Origin: Candidatus Ruania gallistercoris
GTDB taxonomy: Bacteria; Actinomycetota; Actinomycetes; Actinomycetales; Beutenbergiaceae
Length of the DNA: 32,076 bases
NCBI GenBank assembly: GCA_019116305.1
Contig: DXBY01000132.1
Span: forward strand, 1 to 32,076
Direction of reading: 5' to 3'
Shown here: positions 1 to 6,855 of the stretch, one piece after another
How positions within the stretch are numbered: the first letter of the stretch is position 1
Layout: each line of letters opens with the position of its first letter
Notes under the pieces: generated by a model
What the model was told of the DNA's origin: nothing
Databases searched by the model: none
The model's input: the letters and a program-made list of their open reading frames with translations, nothing else
Made by a program: the position numbers and the translations under genes

Positions 1-317
1 CCGAGGATCTCGACGGCGGAGCCCGGCTGGTCCGGGCCGCCCCCCAGGGCGGTGCTGCCCTGGTCGACGGCGGAGCCCAGTTGGTCTCGCCGGTCACCAC
101 CAGCGCGTCTCGCCCCAGCCGGCCCGGTGAGCAGCAGGTGCGTCACCTCGCGGTGGGAGTCGGTGAGGTTGAGCAGCATCTGTTCGGAGAACGCCTCGAC
201 CCCGTCCGCCGCGGCGCTGGCCGCGGCCAGCCGGGTGACGCCGTCGGCCTGTTCCGCACTCAGCCTCGCCACCCGGGTGAGACGGGGCTCGCCCGCTCGA
301 GCTGCGCCGTCGCTCAT
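1..317 (-). CDS. mshD: Mycothiol synthase (mycothiol acetyltransferase), N-terminal part
   Basis: The gene runs off the left edge; only about 105 N-terminal residues are visible, read from the ATG at 317. MshD transfers an acetyl group from acetyl-CoA to Cys-GlcN-Ins, the last step of mycothiol synthesis in the actinobacterial cytosol. The visible part matches the family's first GNAT domain opening: a stretch like 'LSAEQADGVTRLAAASAAAD', then 'GVEAFSEQMLLNL' and 'THLLLTG'. After this comes an atypical Gly/Ala/Gln-rich insert of about 40 residues containing the near-repeat 'LGSAVDQ' / 'PGSAVEI', placed where the next beta-strand would be expected. The start lies 3 bases after the stop of the upstream gene, so the two are probably cotranscribed. 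The identification rests on remembered family resemblance from a partial protein. Confidence 0.75.
   Translation of the reverse strand, partial: MSDGAARAGEPRLTRVARLSAEQADGVTRLAAASAAADGVEAFSEQMLLNLTDSHREVTHLLLTGPAGARRAGGDRRDQLGSAVDQGSTALGGGPDQPGSAVEIL
10..78. repeat. 15-bp direct repeat inside the mshD insert
   Basis: The 15-mer TCGACGGCGGAGCCC occurs at 10-24 and again at 64-78, both in the same mshD reading frame. The flanking bases (G/CTGGTC) are also similar. The repeat encodes the 'GSAV' near-repeat in the low-complexity insert and looks like a small internal duplication. Confidence 0.7.
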
Positions 318-320
318 CGT

Positions 321-953
321 TCAGTCCAGCTTTCCGGCACGCCACAGGGCGGCGGCCTGGTGCAGATCGTCGGCCGTGGACTGCAGTGCCCCGGCGCGGC
401 GGGTGAGGTCGTCGGCATGGTCGGCGTCGGTGCTCTCCACCCAGTCGGCGTCCAGCGCGGTGCCGGCCACCAGTACGTACAGGAATGCTGCGGCTCGGTC
501 CAGGGCCACGTCCAGGTCACCGCTGAAGACTCCGTGCAGCACCGCGTCGGCGAGGTCGCACACCTCCTGCGGTCCGGGCGGGCTGACCACCCCCGCCACC
601 ACACCGGCCACCTCGGCCCGTCCGACGCCCAGGTGGTAGCGCTCGGAGATGGTGCGCGAGTCCCGGCGGGTCCACTCCCGCAGCAGGTACAGCCGCCACA
701 GCGCCCCGGGCAGCGTCTCGGCCGGGCTTGCCGCCCACAGCTGGGCGAGCAGGTCCAGGCCTTCGGCATCCACCAGGTGCACCAGACGGCGCTGCAGGTC
801 GGCATCGTCGGCGCCCGCCCGGCCGCCAGTCACCAGTGCAGTGGCCGTGCTGTGTGCGAGCTCGTTGCGGTCGGCGGGATCGGGGTCTCCGGGGAGCAGT
901 TCAGCGCGCTCTGCACTGAGCATCGCGGGGCGGCGGAAGGGGGATGTGGGCAC
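321..953 (-). CDS. Conserved actinobacterial protein of unknown function
   Basis: This is a 210-residue soluble protein with no membrane segment, signal peptide or recognised catalytic motif. The middle is Leu/Ala-rich and helical, with 'LLAQLWAASPAETLPGALW' followed by 'LYLLREWTRRD', and the C-terminus is acidic. I recall similar proteins in many actinobacteria but cannot assign a function. The GTG start at 953 is chosen because a purine-rich GGAGAGGAG lies just upstream of it; an ATG at 923 is the alternative. The stop is 3 bases before mshD, and the aldolase gene ends 57 bases upstream, so aldolase, this gene and mshD could form one leftward transcript. Confidence 0.75.
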   Translation of the reverse strand: MPTSPFRRPAMLSAERAELLPGDPDPADRNELAHSTATALVTGGRAGADDADLQRRLVHLVDAEGLDLLAQLWAASPAETLPGALWRLYLLREWTRRDSRTISERYHLGVGRAEVAGVVAGVVSPPGPQEVCDLADAVLHGVFSGDLDVALDRAAAFLYVLVAGTALDADWVESTDADHADDLTRRAGALQSTADDLHQAAALWRAGKLD

Positions 954-1010
954 CGGGCTCCTCTCCGGGTTCTCGTGTCTGTGCTCGCTCCTGGCTCGAA
1001 CGCTGCCGGG

Positions 1011-2216
1011 TCAGCCGAAATTCCTGCCTTCACCACGATAGGTGGGCACCGTCTGCAGCACGCGGTTGCCACGGACCAGGTGCACGGCATCGAAGCGTTC
1101 CATCGCCTCACCCGCTTTGGCGTGCCGCAGCCAAACCCGGGACCCGATCGCACCACCGTCCCGTCCGCGGGGGTAGCGCAGTGGGGTCTGCACCTCCCCG
1201 GCGCCTTCGGCCGAGACCAGCCGGGCGCCGTCCACCGGCCGGGGCAGCCGGGAACGGTGGGCGGGTCCGGAGGCTACGTAGCCGCCACCGAAGGCGGTGA
1301 CGATGCCGCGGGCGGGGCGGCGCACCACGTCCAGCCCGAAGAACGCTGCCGGGCGGGCGGTGAAGGCGTCGTAGGAGTCGAACAGGGTGGGACAGTACAG
1401 CCCGGACCCGGCGGTGATCTCGGTGATCGTGGGGTCGGTGGCGGTCTGCTGCACCGATCCGGTGCCGCCGCCGTTGACCAGCATCGGACGGCCGAGGTGC
1501 TCCTCCAGCGCGGTGACCACCGATGGCCGCCGGCCGGCCAGCTCGAGCATCGTCAGGCCCTTGATCAACCGGATCACCGGTGCCTTCAGCCCGGTCTCGG
1601 GCATCCCGGCCACCTGCGCCTCGTAGAACATCACCCCACGCAGACGCATCGTGCCGGTGCGCTGCACACTGCGCGCCAGGGCCACCGCATCCTCCCCGGT
1701 GCGCACCGGGGAGCGGCGCACCCCGAGGTGCACATGCGCCCCGCCCACGCCGAGCCGGAGCGAGGCATCGATGTCCAGGCACACGTTCACCGGTGGGCCG
1801 GCCGGGGAGCCGGCACGGATGAAGGCGCGCTCGACCAGCGCCACCTGGGAGACGTCGTCGACCATCAACGTGATCTTCTCCCGCAGGGCGGGGGTGCTGG
1901 CCAGGCGCACCAGCGCGGCGGTGTCCACACTGGGGTAGGCGAGCAGCACATCCTCGATCCCGTCCTCGGCGAGCCAAAGCGCCTCGGCCAGGGAGTAGGC
2001 CATCACCCCGCTGAAACCGAGGTCGAGGGCGCGATGGATCAGATGGCGTACCCGCACCGACTTGCTCGCCAGCCGCACCGGCAGACCCCCGGCGCGGGCG
2101 AGCAGGTCGGCGGCATTGGCATCGAACCGGTCCACGTCCACCACGGCCAGCGGCGCGGAGAAGGTGCGCGTGGCCTCTCGCCAGGGCGCCGGACGCCAGG
2201 TCTGGGGACGACTCAT
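1011..2216 (-). CDS. PLP-dependent amino acid aldolase/deaminase (fold type III, D-threonine aldolase-like)
   Basis: The 401-residue protein has an alanine-racemase-like TIM-barrel N-terminus. The probable PLP-binding lysine is Lys52 in 'LASKSVR', the usual place shortly after the first strand ('PLAVVDVDRFDANAADL'). The C-terminal part carries 'GSGLYCPTLFD' and 'GGGYVASGPA', which resemble the metal- and substrate-binding region of D-threonine aldolase/D-serine dehydratase relatives. Annotated relatives are called 'amino acid deaminase/aldolase'; the real substrate cannot be read from sequence. The ATG at 2216 is used; another in-frame ATG lies three codons upstream at 2225. The gene diverges from the lactone oxidase gene across only about 60 bases, so their promoters must overlap. 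Confidence 0.85.
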   Translation of the reverse strand: MSRPQTWRPAPWREATRTFSAPLAVVDVDRFDANAADLLARAGGLPVRLASKSVRVRHLIHRALDLGFSGVMAYSLAEALWLAEDGIEDVLLAYPSVDTAALVRLASTPALREKITLMVDDVSQVALVERAFIRAGSPAGPPVNVCLDIDASLRLGVGGAHVHLGVRRSPVRTGEDAVALARSVQRTGTMRLRGVMFYEAQVAGMPETGLKAPVIRLIKGLTMLELAGRRPSVVTALEEHLGRPMLVNGGGTGSVQQTATDPTITEITAGSGLYCPTLFDSYDAFTARPAAFFGLDVVRRPARGIVTAFGGGYVASGPAHRSRLPRPVDGARLVSAEGAGEVQTPLRYPRGRDGGAIGSRVWLRHAKAGEAMERFDAVHLVRGNRVLQTVPTYRGEGRNFG

Positions 2217-2276
2217 GGTCCCCATTCTCACCCATCTGTTCCACGCTTCGCGTCCTCCCCGGCATGATGGGGCCTC

Positions 2277-3623
2277 ATGGGCACGCAGACCGAGTCGGAA
2301 CCTCGCTGGCAGAACTGGGCACGCACTGTGCGTGCTGATCCGCGCCAGATCGCCTCCCCCCGGAGTGAGGAGGAGGTTGCCGAGCTGGTGCGGACCGAGG
2401 CGGAGCGGACCGGGCAGGTGCGAGTGGCCGGTGCCGGGCACTCGTTCACCCCGGCGGCGGTCTCCAGCGGGTTGCTGCTGCAGCTGGACGCCCTGGACCA
2501 GCTGGAGTGGGTGGGCCCGCCGGAACCGGACGGTTCCCGGTTGGTGCGGGTGGGCGCCGGGATCCGGCTGCGTGACCTGTGCCGGCTGCTGGCCACCCAC
2601 GGGCTGGCGCTGGAGAACCTGGGCGATATCGACGCCCAGACGATCGCCGGTGCGATCTCCACCGGGACGCACGGCACCGGTGCCCGGTTGCGCGGGCTCG
2701 CCGACCAGGTACAGGCAGTGCGGTTGGTGACCGCCACCGGACAGGTGCTCGACGCCGATGCCGACCACCAGCCGGACCTGTTCCAGGTGGCTCGGCTGGG
2801 GCTGGGCACCGTGGGGGTGCTGACCGCCGTGACGCTGCGCTGCGTCCCGGCGTTCGCGCTCACCGCCGAGGAACGGCCCCGCCCGTTGGCGGCCGTGCTG
2901 GAAGCGCTCGACGACGAGGACGGACCGGTCTGGGGGAACGACCACTTCGAGTTCTACTGGTTCCCGTACACCGATATCGCGCTGACCAAGGCGAACAACC
3001 GCGCAGGGCACGCCCCGCCGCTGAACCCGGTACGGCGCTTCCTCGAGGACGAGGTGCTCGCCAACGGGGTGTTCGAGCTCACCAACAGGCTGTGCACGGT
3101 GGGGCGTCCGCTCACCCGTGGGGCGAACTGGCTCGCGGCGCGGGCACTCTCGGCCCGCCGATACTCGGGCAGCTCGGTGGAGGTGTTCACCAGCCCGCGG
3201 CGGGTGCGGTTCCGGGAGATGGAGTACGCGATCCCCGCCGAGGCGGTGGTGCCCGCTCTGCTCGCGGTGGACTCCTGGCTACGGCGCACCCGGGAGCCGG
3301 TGCCGTTCCCGATCGAGGTGCGCTTCGCCGCACCCGATCAGGTGTGGCTCTCGACGGCGCAGGGTCGCCAGACCGCGTACGTGGCCGTGCATCAGTATCA
3401 CCGGTTGGCGTTCGCGCGGTACTTCCGGGCGGTGGAGGAGATCATGCGCGCCCACGACGGGCGCCCGCACTGGGGAAAGATGCACCGGCGGCGGGCCGCG
3501 GACTTGGCGCCGCTCTACCCGCAGTTCGAGCGGGCTGCGCAGGTGCGGGCGGCGGCCGACCCACAGGGACTGTTCGCGAACGAGTACACCGACCGGGTCC
3601 TCGGCCCGGTGGCTCCCGCCTGA
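2277..3623 (+). CDS. FAD-linked sugar-1,4-lactone oxidase (D-arabinono-1,4-lactone oxidase family)
   Basis: The 448-residue flavoprotein belongs to the aldonolactone oxidase/L-gulonolactone oxidase family. The N-terminal PCMH-type FAD domain (about residues 15-190) has 'AGAGHSFTPA' with His55 in the usual flavin-attachment position, plus 'GDIDAQTIAGAISTGTHGTG'. The C-terminal ALO domain ends with the family's 'HWGK' motif (about 398-401) and 'DPQGLFANEY'. Members oxidise aldonolactones to ascorbate-like products with oxygen or another acceptor; actinobacterial members are cytosolic and their physiological substrate is often unknown. Length is normal for the family. The following membrane gene starts 17 bases downstream behind an AGGAGG site, suggesting a two-gene operon. 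Confidence 0.9.
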   Translation: MGTQTESEPRWQNWARTVRADPRQIASPRSEEEVAELVRTEAERTGQVRVAGAGHSFTPAAVSSGLLLQLDALDQLEWVGPPEPDGSRLVRVGAGIRLRDLCRLLATHGLALENLGDIDAQTIAGAISTGTHGTGARLRGLADQVQAVRLVTATGQVLDADADHQPDLFQVARLGLGTVGVLTAVTLRCVPAFALTAEERPRPLAAVLEALDDEDGPVWGNDHFEFYWFPYTDIALTKANNRAGHAPPLNPVRRFLEDEVLANGVFELTNRLCTVGRPLTRGANWLAARALSARRYSGSSVEVFTSPRRVRFREMEYAIPAEAVVPALLAVDSWLRRTREPVPFPIEVRFAAPDQVWLSTAQGRQTAYVAVHQYHRLAFARYFRAVEEIMRAHDGRPHWGKMHRRRAADLAPLYPQFERAAQVRAAADPQGLFANEYTDRVLGPVAPA

Positions 3624-3639
3624 CGGAGGCAGGAGGCAG

Positions 3640-4263
3640 GTGGCGGACGAAGGGCAGACCCGGGAGCAGCGGTGGGAGGACCGGCTCGCCTGGCCGGTGC
3701 TGATCGCAGCCCTGGCCTCGGTGCCGGCGGTGTTCCTCACCCTCCTCGGTGACCCGCTGTCCACCTGGGGTGTGGTGGCCAGTGCAGTGGCCGGCGTGGT
3801 GCTGATGGCCGAACCGGTGGTGCTGCTCGCGGTCTCGGCGGACAAGCGCGCCTGGCTGCGCCGGAACTGGTGGCTGATGCTGCTGGCGGTGCTGATCATG
3901 CTCAGTGTGGTGTTCGCCCTCGGACCGGTGCAGGTGTTCCGTCTGCTGCGGGCGATCGGGGCACTGCGGGTGCTCCGCGTGGGGCGGATCATCAAGGCCG
4001 GCAGGATCCTGGGCCGGCGCCACTCCACCAGTCCGAGCCGGTGGCCGGCGGTGGCGGCCTCCGTGCTGGTCGCGGTGTTCGTGGGGGCGGTGCTAGCCGA
4101 TCCCACCTCGACCACCCGAGGACTGCTGGCGGACCTGCTGCCAGAGGGCTGGATGGTCCCGATCGCCGTGTTCGCCGGACTGGTGCTGGCAGGTGCCACG
4201 TTCATCGTGGTGCGCAGCCGGGACAGCGCGGAAGTGGGTGAGGACGCCGCCGATGCGGGGTGA
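3640..4263 (+). CDS. Small membrane protein with an S4-type voltage-sensor helix, ion-channel-like
   Basis: The protein is 207 residues with about five hydrophobic segments (roughly 18-38, 45-66, 77-97, 134-153, 172-191). Between the third and fourth lies an S4-like segment with basic residues at every third position: Arg101, 104, 110, 113, 116, Lys119 and Arg122 (position 107 is Gly). That is the voltage-sensor signature of voltage-gated cation channels. Glu58 in the second segment could be a counter-charge. Two hydrophobic segments follow, but the loop between them ('ADPTSTTRGLLADLLPEGW') has no TVGYG-type selectivity filter, so potassium conduction is unsupported. The GTG start at 3640 is chosen because AGGAGG lies at 3631-3636. 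The stop abuts the convergent regulator's stop. Function is inferred. Confidence 0.8.
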   Translation: MADEGQTREQRWEDRLAWPVLIAALASVPAVFLTLLGDPLSTWGVVASAVAGVVLMAEPVVLLAVSADKRAWLRRNWWLMLLAVLIMLSVVFALGPVQVFRLLRAIGALRVLRVGRIIKAGRILGRRHSTSPSRWPAVAASVLVAVFVGAVLADPTSTTRGLLADLLPEGWMVPIAVFAGLVLAGATFIVVRSRDSAEVGEDAADAG

Positions 4264-5079
4264 TCAAGGCTGTGGCGTGCCCGCGAGCTTCTCGAGAACT
4301 GTGCGGGTGCCGGTGTCGAGGGGGATGAAGGTCTCCAGGCAGAGTTCAGCTGCGGTGACGTCCCGCGGCTCGGTCAGGTGGGCGCGGACGCTGGCGAGTG
4401 TCAGGACGTCCTGGCCATAGGTCAGCAGCAACGGTACGACCGGTGCGGGTACCGCAGGCTGATCAGTCGGGGCGATGCGCGACCGCGGCGGGACTGGCGT
4501 GGCCAGCGCCGGGAGGGCGGGATCGTCAGTCTCGGCCGCGCGTTCGAGCAGCCGGGTGGTCAGCAGCGACTGCCACGTCTCCGCGTTGACGATCCGGTCA
4601 GCGATCCCTCCCGGTGCGAGGACGAGGCGGTAGGTGTTGAGTGGTTGCTGGTCGGCCGCGAGGTCGCCGAGGAGGGTCAGCAGCACACTGTTCGCCAGCA
4701 GAATGTCCCCGTTGGCGTCGACCACCATCGCCGGGAACGGTACGGACGCCTGCACCATCTCGGTGAGGGACCTGTGCACGTCCTGCCACTCCGGCGCCGT
4801 CCACGGGGTGCTCGGGTGGGGTGGAGCGTAGCCAGCTGTCAACAGCAGGGTGTTCTTCTCCCGCAGGCTGAGGTCGAGCGCGGCCCCGACCTTGTGCAAC
4901 GTGGTTCGGCTGGGAGCGGAGCGGCCGGTCTCGACGAAGCTGAGGTGCCGCGGAGAGATTCCGGCTTCGTGCGCGAGGACCATCTGGCTCATTCGCCGCG
5001 CCGCCCGCCATCGCTGGATCAGCTGTCCCGCCGAACGTCCGGTGCCGGTGGCGTTCGTCGTCATGACGGAAGGGCTCAT
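4264..5079 (-). CDS. XRE-family transcriptional regulator with MmyB-like ligand-binding domain
   Basis: From the ATG at 5079 the protein is 271 residues. An XRE helix-turn-helix spans about residues 15-70 ('GQLIQRWRAARRMSQMVLAH', then 'GISPRHLSFVETGRSAPS'). A PAS-like MmyB domain follows ('PAMVVDANGDILLANSVLLTLL', 'LNTYRLVLAPGGIADRIVNA'), which in relatives is thought to sense a small molecule, perhaps a fatty acid. The frame stays open to 5166, but that would swallow the operator region, so 5079 or 5064 is preferred. It diverges from a small membrane protein gene, an arrangement I recall from other actinobacteria, and probably represses that gene and itself through the palindrome at 5116-5128. 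Confidence 0.88.
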   Translation of the reverse strand: MSPSVMTTNATGTGRSAGQLIQRWRAARRMSQMVLAHEAGISPRHLSFVETGRSAPSRTTLHKVGAALDLSLREKNTLLLTAGYAPPHPSTPWTAPEWQDVHRSLTEMVQASVPFPAMVVDANGDILLANSVLLTLLGDLAADQQPLNTYRLVLAPGGIADRIVNAETWQSLLTTRLLERAAETDDPALPALATPVPPRSRIAPTDQPAVPAPVVPLLLTYGQDVLTLASVRAHLTEPRDVTAAELCLETFIPLDTGTRTVLEKLAGTPQP

Positions 5080-5101
5080 CAACTCATTGTCGCCGCCGCT
5101 C

Positions 5102-5179
5102 GGTAGCGATTCCACTACCTCTGAGGTAATCGACATCATGACGGCGTGGCCCAAGGCTGAGACCATGAATATCGCTACC
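5102..5179. promoter_or_regulatory. Operator cluster between the XRE regulator and the membrane protein
   Basis: A perfect 13-bp palindrome, TACCTC-T-GAGGTA, lies at 5116-5128. It is flanked by a perfect 9-bp inverted repeat, GGTAGCGAT at 5102-5110 and ATCGCTACC at 5171-5179. A further TACCTC half-site sits at 5176-5181, just inside the start of the membrane gene. The position between divergent starts fits binding by the adjacent XRE protein. Confidence 0.6.
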
Positions 5180-5581
5180 TCAGCTCCGGCGCCCCTGGTA
5201 CCGACGACCCACCGACGCCTGCGAGCGGCCCTGCTGATCGACGCTGCCGTGACCGGGGCGAACGGCCTGGCCTATGTGGTCGCCGCGGCCTGGTTGACCA
5301 CCCTCCTCGGGCCATCGGAGCCATTCCTGATCGGTATCGGTGTGTTCCTCACCAGCTGCGCCGTGGTGTTCCTCCTGGTGGGCCGGGCGCGCTCGGCACC
5401 TCCTGCGGGCGTGTGGTTCGCGATCGCGGTGAATGCCGCATGGGCCCTCGCGTCGGTCATCCACGCGTCCTCCGCCGGTTGGCTGACTTCCGTCGGCAGG
5501 GTGTGGACCGTGCTGCAGGGGCTCGTCGTTCTGGGCTTCGCCGTCGCACAACTGATCTGCTGGCGCCGGGTTCGGCCGTGA
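5165..5581 (+). CDS. Small four-helix membrane protein paired with the XRE regulator
   Basis: This 138-residue integral membrane protein has four hydrophobic helices, at about residues 22-43, 49-70, 78-97 and 107-130. The opening 'LLIDAAVTGANGLAYVVAAAWL' is like a family I recall beside XRE/MmyB regulators in Streptomyces and relatives; no function is known to me. The ATG at 5165 is preferred, with AAGGCTGAG a few bases upstream; an in-frame ATG at 5138 would add nine residues and lie right behind the operator palindrome. Expression is probably controlled by the divergent regulator. Confidence 0.75.
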   Translation: MNIATSAPAPLVPTTHRRLRAALLIDAAVTGANGLAYVVAAAWLTTLLGPSEPFLIGIGVFLTSCAVVFLLVGRARSAPPAGVWFAIAVNAAWALASVIHASSAGWLTSVGRVWTVLQGLVVLGFAVAQLICWRRVRP

Positions 5582-5617
5582 GCACCGTCCCGGCGAGAGT
5601 AAGGCCCTGGCGGTTAC

Positions 5618-5647
5618 TTCGGACCGTGGCCTCTGGTCCGTTACAGT
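5618..5647 (+). promoter_or_regulatory. Possible tRNA-Lys promoter
   Basis: TTCGGA at 5618-5623 and TACAGT at 5642-5647, 18 bases apart, could be -35 and -10 elements about 56 bases before the tRNA. An inverted repeat CGGACC/GGTCCG overlaps the spacer. The -35 match is weak. Confidence 0.35.
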
Positions 5648-5702
5648 GACCGGGTGCCGGTCTTCTACCAGCGCTCGCGCTGAGTGTTGTTGAGGCGGCC
5701 GC

Positions 5703-5778
5703 GGGCCTCTAGCTCAATGGGTAGAGCAACGGACTTTTAATCCGTGGGTTGTGGGTTCGAGCCCCACGGGGCCCACCA
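5703..5778 (+). tRNA. tRNA-Lys (anticodon UUU)
   Basis: A complete 76-nt cloverleaf can be folded by hand. The acceptor stem GGGCCTC (5703-5709) pairs with GGGGCCC (5768-5774), with discriminator A and an encoded CCA at 5776-5778. The anticodon stem ACGGA/TCCGT encloses loop CTTTTAA with anticodon TTT at 5736-5738. The T-arm is GTGGG-TTCGAGC-CCCAC (5751-5767). It reads AAA/AAG lysine codons. Its 3' end directly precedes the decayed, probably acquired region, and tRNA genes are common integration targets. Confidence 0.97.
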
Positions 5779-5780
5779 GA

Positions 5781-5805
5781 AGGTCGTTGTTCAAACCAAC
5801 GACCT
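5781..5805 (+). terminator. Hairpin after tRNA-Lys
   Basis: A perfect 9-bp stem, AGGTCGTTG (5781-5789) with CAACGACCT (5797-5805), around a 7-nt loop, starts two bases after the tRNA CCA. It lacks a strong U-tract, as many actinobacterial terminators do. It probably ends or helps process the tRNA transcript. Confidence 0.7.
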
Positions 5806-5819
5806 CACCGCTTTGAGTC

Positions 5820-6000
5820 CTGAACCGTCACGGGTTCAGTGCGGCCGATTATGTATGGACCAGCTCCGGGTGGACCACGGTCAGTTGGTGATCGTCGTGG
5901 TTCTGTTCGTATTCGGCTGGCGGCAGGTAGTCCGGGGTGGAGTGGAGCCGACCTGCCAGTCGAACAGTTTCGTTGGTAGAGCCACCTGGCACGGGCCCCC
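5820..6000 (-). pseudogene. IS3-family transposase (orfB) C-terminal remnant with putative element end
   Basis: Read leftward to the TAA at 5849-5851, one frame gives 'GRLHSTPDYLPPAEYEQNHD' and then 'VVHPELVHT'. The 'RLHS...YLPPAEYE' pattern is the usual C-terminus of IS3-family DDE transposases. Upstream of this the frame no longer matches: the expected W-Y/F-N before RLH is split between frames, so the copy is truncated and frameshifted. Just beyond the stop, CTGAACC-N6-GGTTCAG (5820-5839) resembles an IS3-type terminal repeat beginning TGAACC. No opposite end was found. It is a dead fragment. Confidence 0.6.
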
Positions 6001-6191
6001 TTCACTCCTCCGGAAGGGCCGTCATGAGGTTCATGTCTATGAGAGAGCATCTCAGTGAACGCTTGGTGATCGATGGCTTGGTCCGCTGACGTGACGTACT
6101 CCACGACTACATCGACAAGGCGGGCGTGGCACCCCAACGACGCACGAGCGGGTAGAGATCGGACCAGACTCACCATGCTGTCGGTTGGAAA
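6001..6191. other. Non-coding stretch between the IS3 remnant and the TetR gene
   Basis: No convincing gene was seen. Short open frames exist on both strands (for example around 6024-6080 rightward) but they have stops, no ribosome site and no recognisable motif. It may be further decayed mobile-element DNA. Confidence 0.4.
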
Positions 6192-6770
6192 TCACGGGGA
6201 ATCGACGCCCAGTTCGTTGATCTGTTTAGCGATGAGGGAACGTGCATCCTCGCGGCTGATGCGCCCAAGCATGGCCGCGATGGCCAGCCCTTCGGAGGTT
6301 GCCGAGAGCAGCTCGGCCGTCTCCTGAGGAGGTAGGGAGCGCTGGTCGCCGCTGCCTTCGAGCAGATTGACGATGTTGTCATGACGTTCTCGCCAGGCGG
6401 CCGCGATCAGGTCAGCGATCCGGTCATCCTTCGTGCCGGCGGTGACGAACTCATACCAGATTGCGGTTCCGATCCGCTCGTCGGCCGAGCCCGGTAATCC
6501 CATGGTGAGGAGAGCCTCGAGCCGTTCACGGCGGGGCATGTCGCGGGACTCACCATGCTGCGCCGTCGCGCGCTGGATGAATAGCTTGCAGGCGTGTTGG
6601 ATCAGCTCGGACTTGCTGCTGAAGTAGTGCTGCACCCGGCCCATCGACACCCCGGCGGCTTGCGCCACGCTCCGCAAACTCACGGCCCCGAGACCCTGCT
6701 CGGCCATCACCGCGATCACCCCGATCACGATTTCTTCCCGGCGTTCGTCATGGTCCACCCGCCTCGGCAT
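6192..6770 (-). CDS. TetR-family transcriptional regulator
   Basis: The 192-residue protein has an N-terminal TetR helix-turn-helix at about residues 8-55 ('VMAEQGLGAVSLRSVAQAAG' then 'VSMGRVQHYFSSKSELI') and a helical ligand domain. Start choice is between ATGs at 6770 and 6782; 6770 ('MPRRVDHDERR') gives the normal family length. It diverges from an alpha/beta-hydrolase gene, and two palindromes lie in the 85-base gap, so it probably represses both itself and the hydrolase/DUF3995 pair until an inducer binds. The inducer may be the hydrolase's substrate, but the sequence does not show it. DNA here looks less GC-rich than the flanking chromosome, in keeping with transfer. Confidence 0.9.
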   Translation of the reverse strand: MPRRVDHDERREEIVIGVIAVMAEQGLGAVSLRSVAQAAGVSMGRVQHYFSSKSELIQHACKLFIQRATAQHGESRDMPRRERLEALLTMGLPGSADERIGTAIWYEFVTAGTKDDRIADLIAAAWRERHDNIVNLLEGSGDQRSLPPQETAELLSATSEGLAIAAMLGRISREDARSLIAKQINELGVDSP

Positions 6771-6784
6771 GTCCTCGACCATAC

Positions 6785-6841
6785 CAATGCACTCGCATTG
6801 CATGCCAGGCGTGAGTAGGTTACGATGCGATCGCATTGTAA
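6785..6841. promoter_or_regulatory. Two palindromic TetR-type operators
   Basis: Site 1 is CAATGC-N4-GCATTG at 6785-6800. Site 2 is a 22-bp near-perfect palindrome at 6820-6841: TTAC, one mismatched pair, and a perfect 12-bp core ATGCGATCGCAT. Both contain the ATGC/GCAT half-site. They lie between the divergent TetR and hydrolase genes, site 2 ending 14 bases before the hydrolase start and upstream of its GGAGG. Confidence 0.75.
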
Positions 6842-6855
6842 AAATGGAGGTATGC

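Noticed and set aside
81-2267. A 728-codon rightward open frame over mshD, the unknown gene and the aldolase
   Set aside because: It is Gly/His/Gln/Val-rich, has no recognisable motif, and lies antisense to three well-supported genes. Long antisense open frames are expected in very GC-rich DNA.
5744-6058. A rightward 104-codon frame starting in tRNA-Lys
   Set aside because: It starts inside the tRNA and passes through the terminator hairpin and the IS3 remnant, with no protein-like features.
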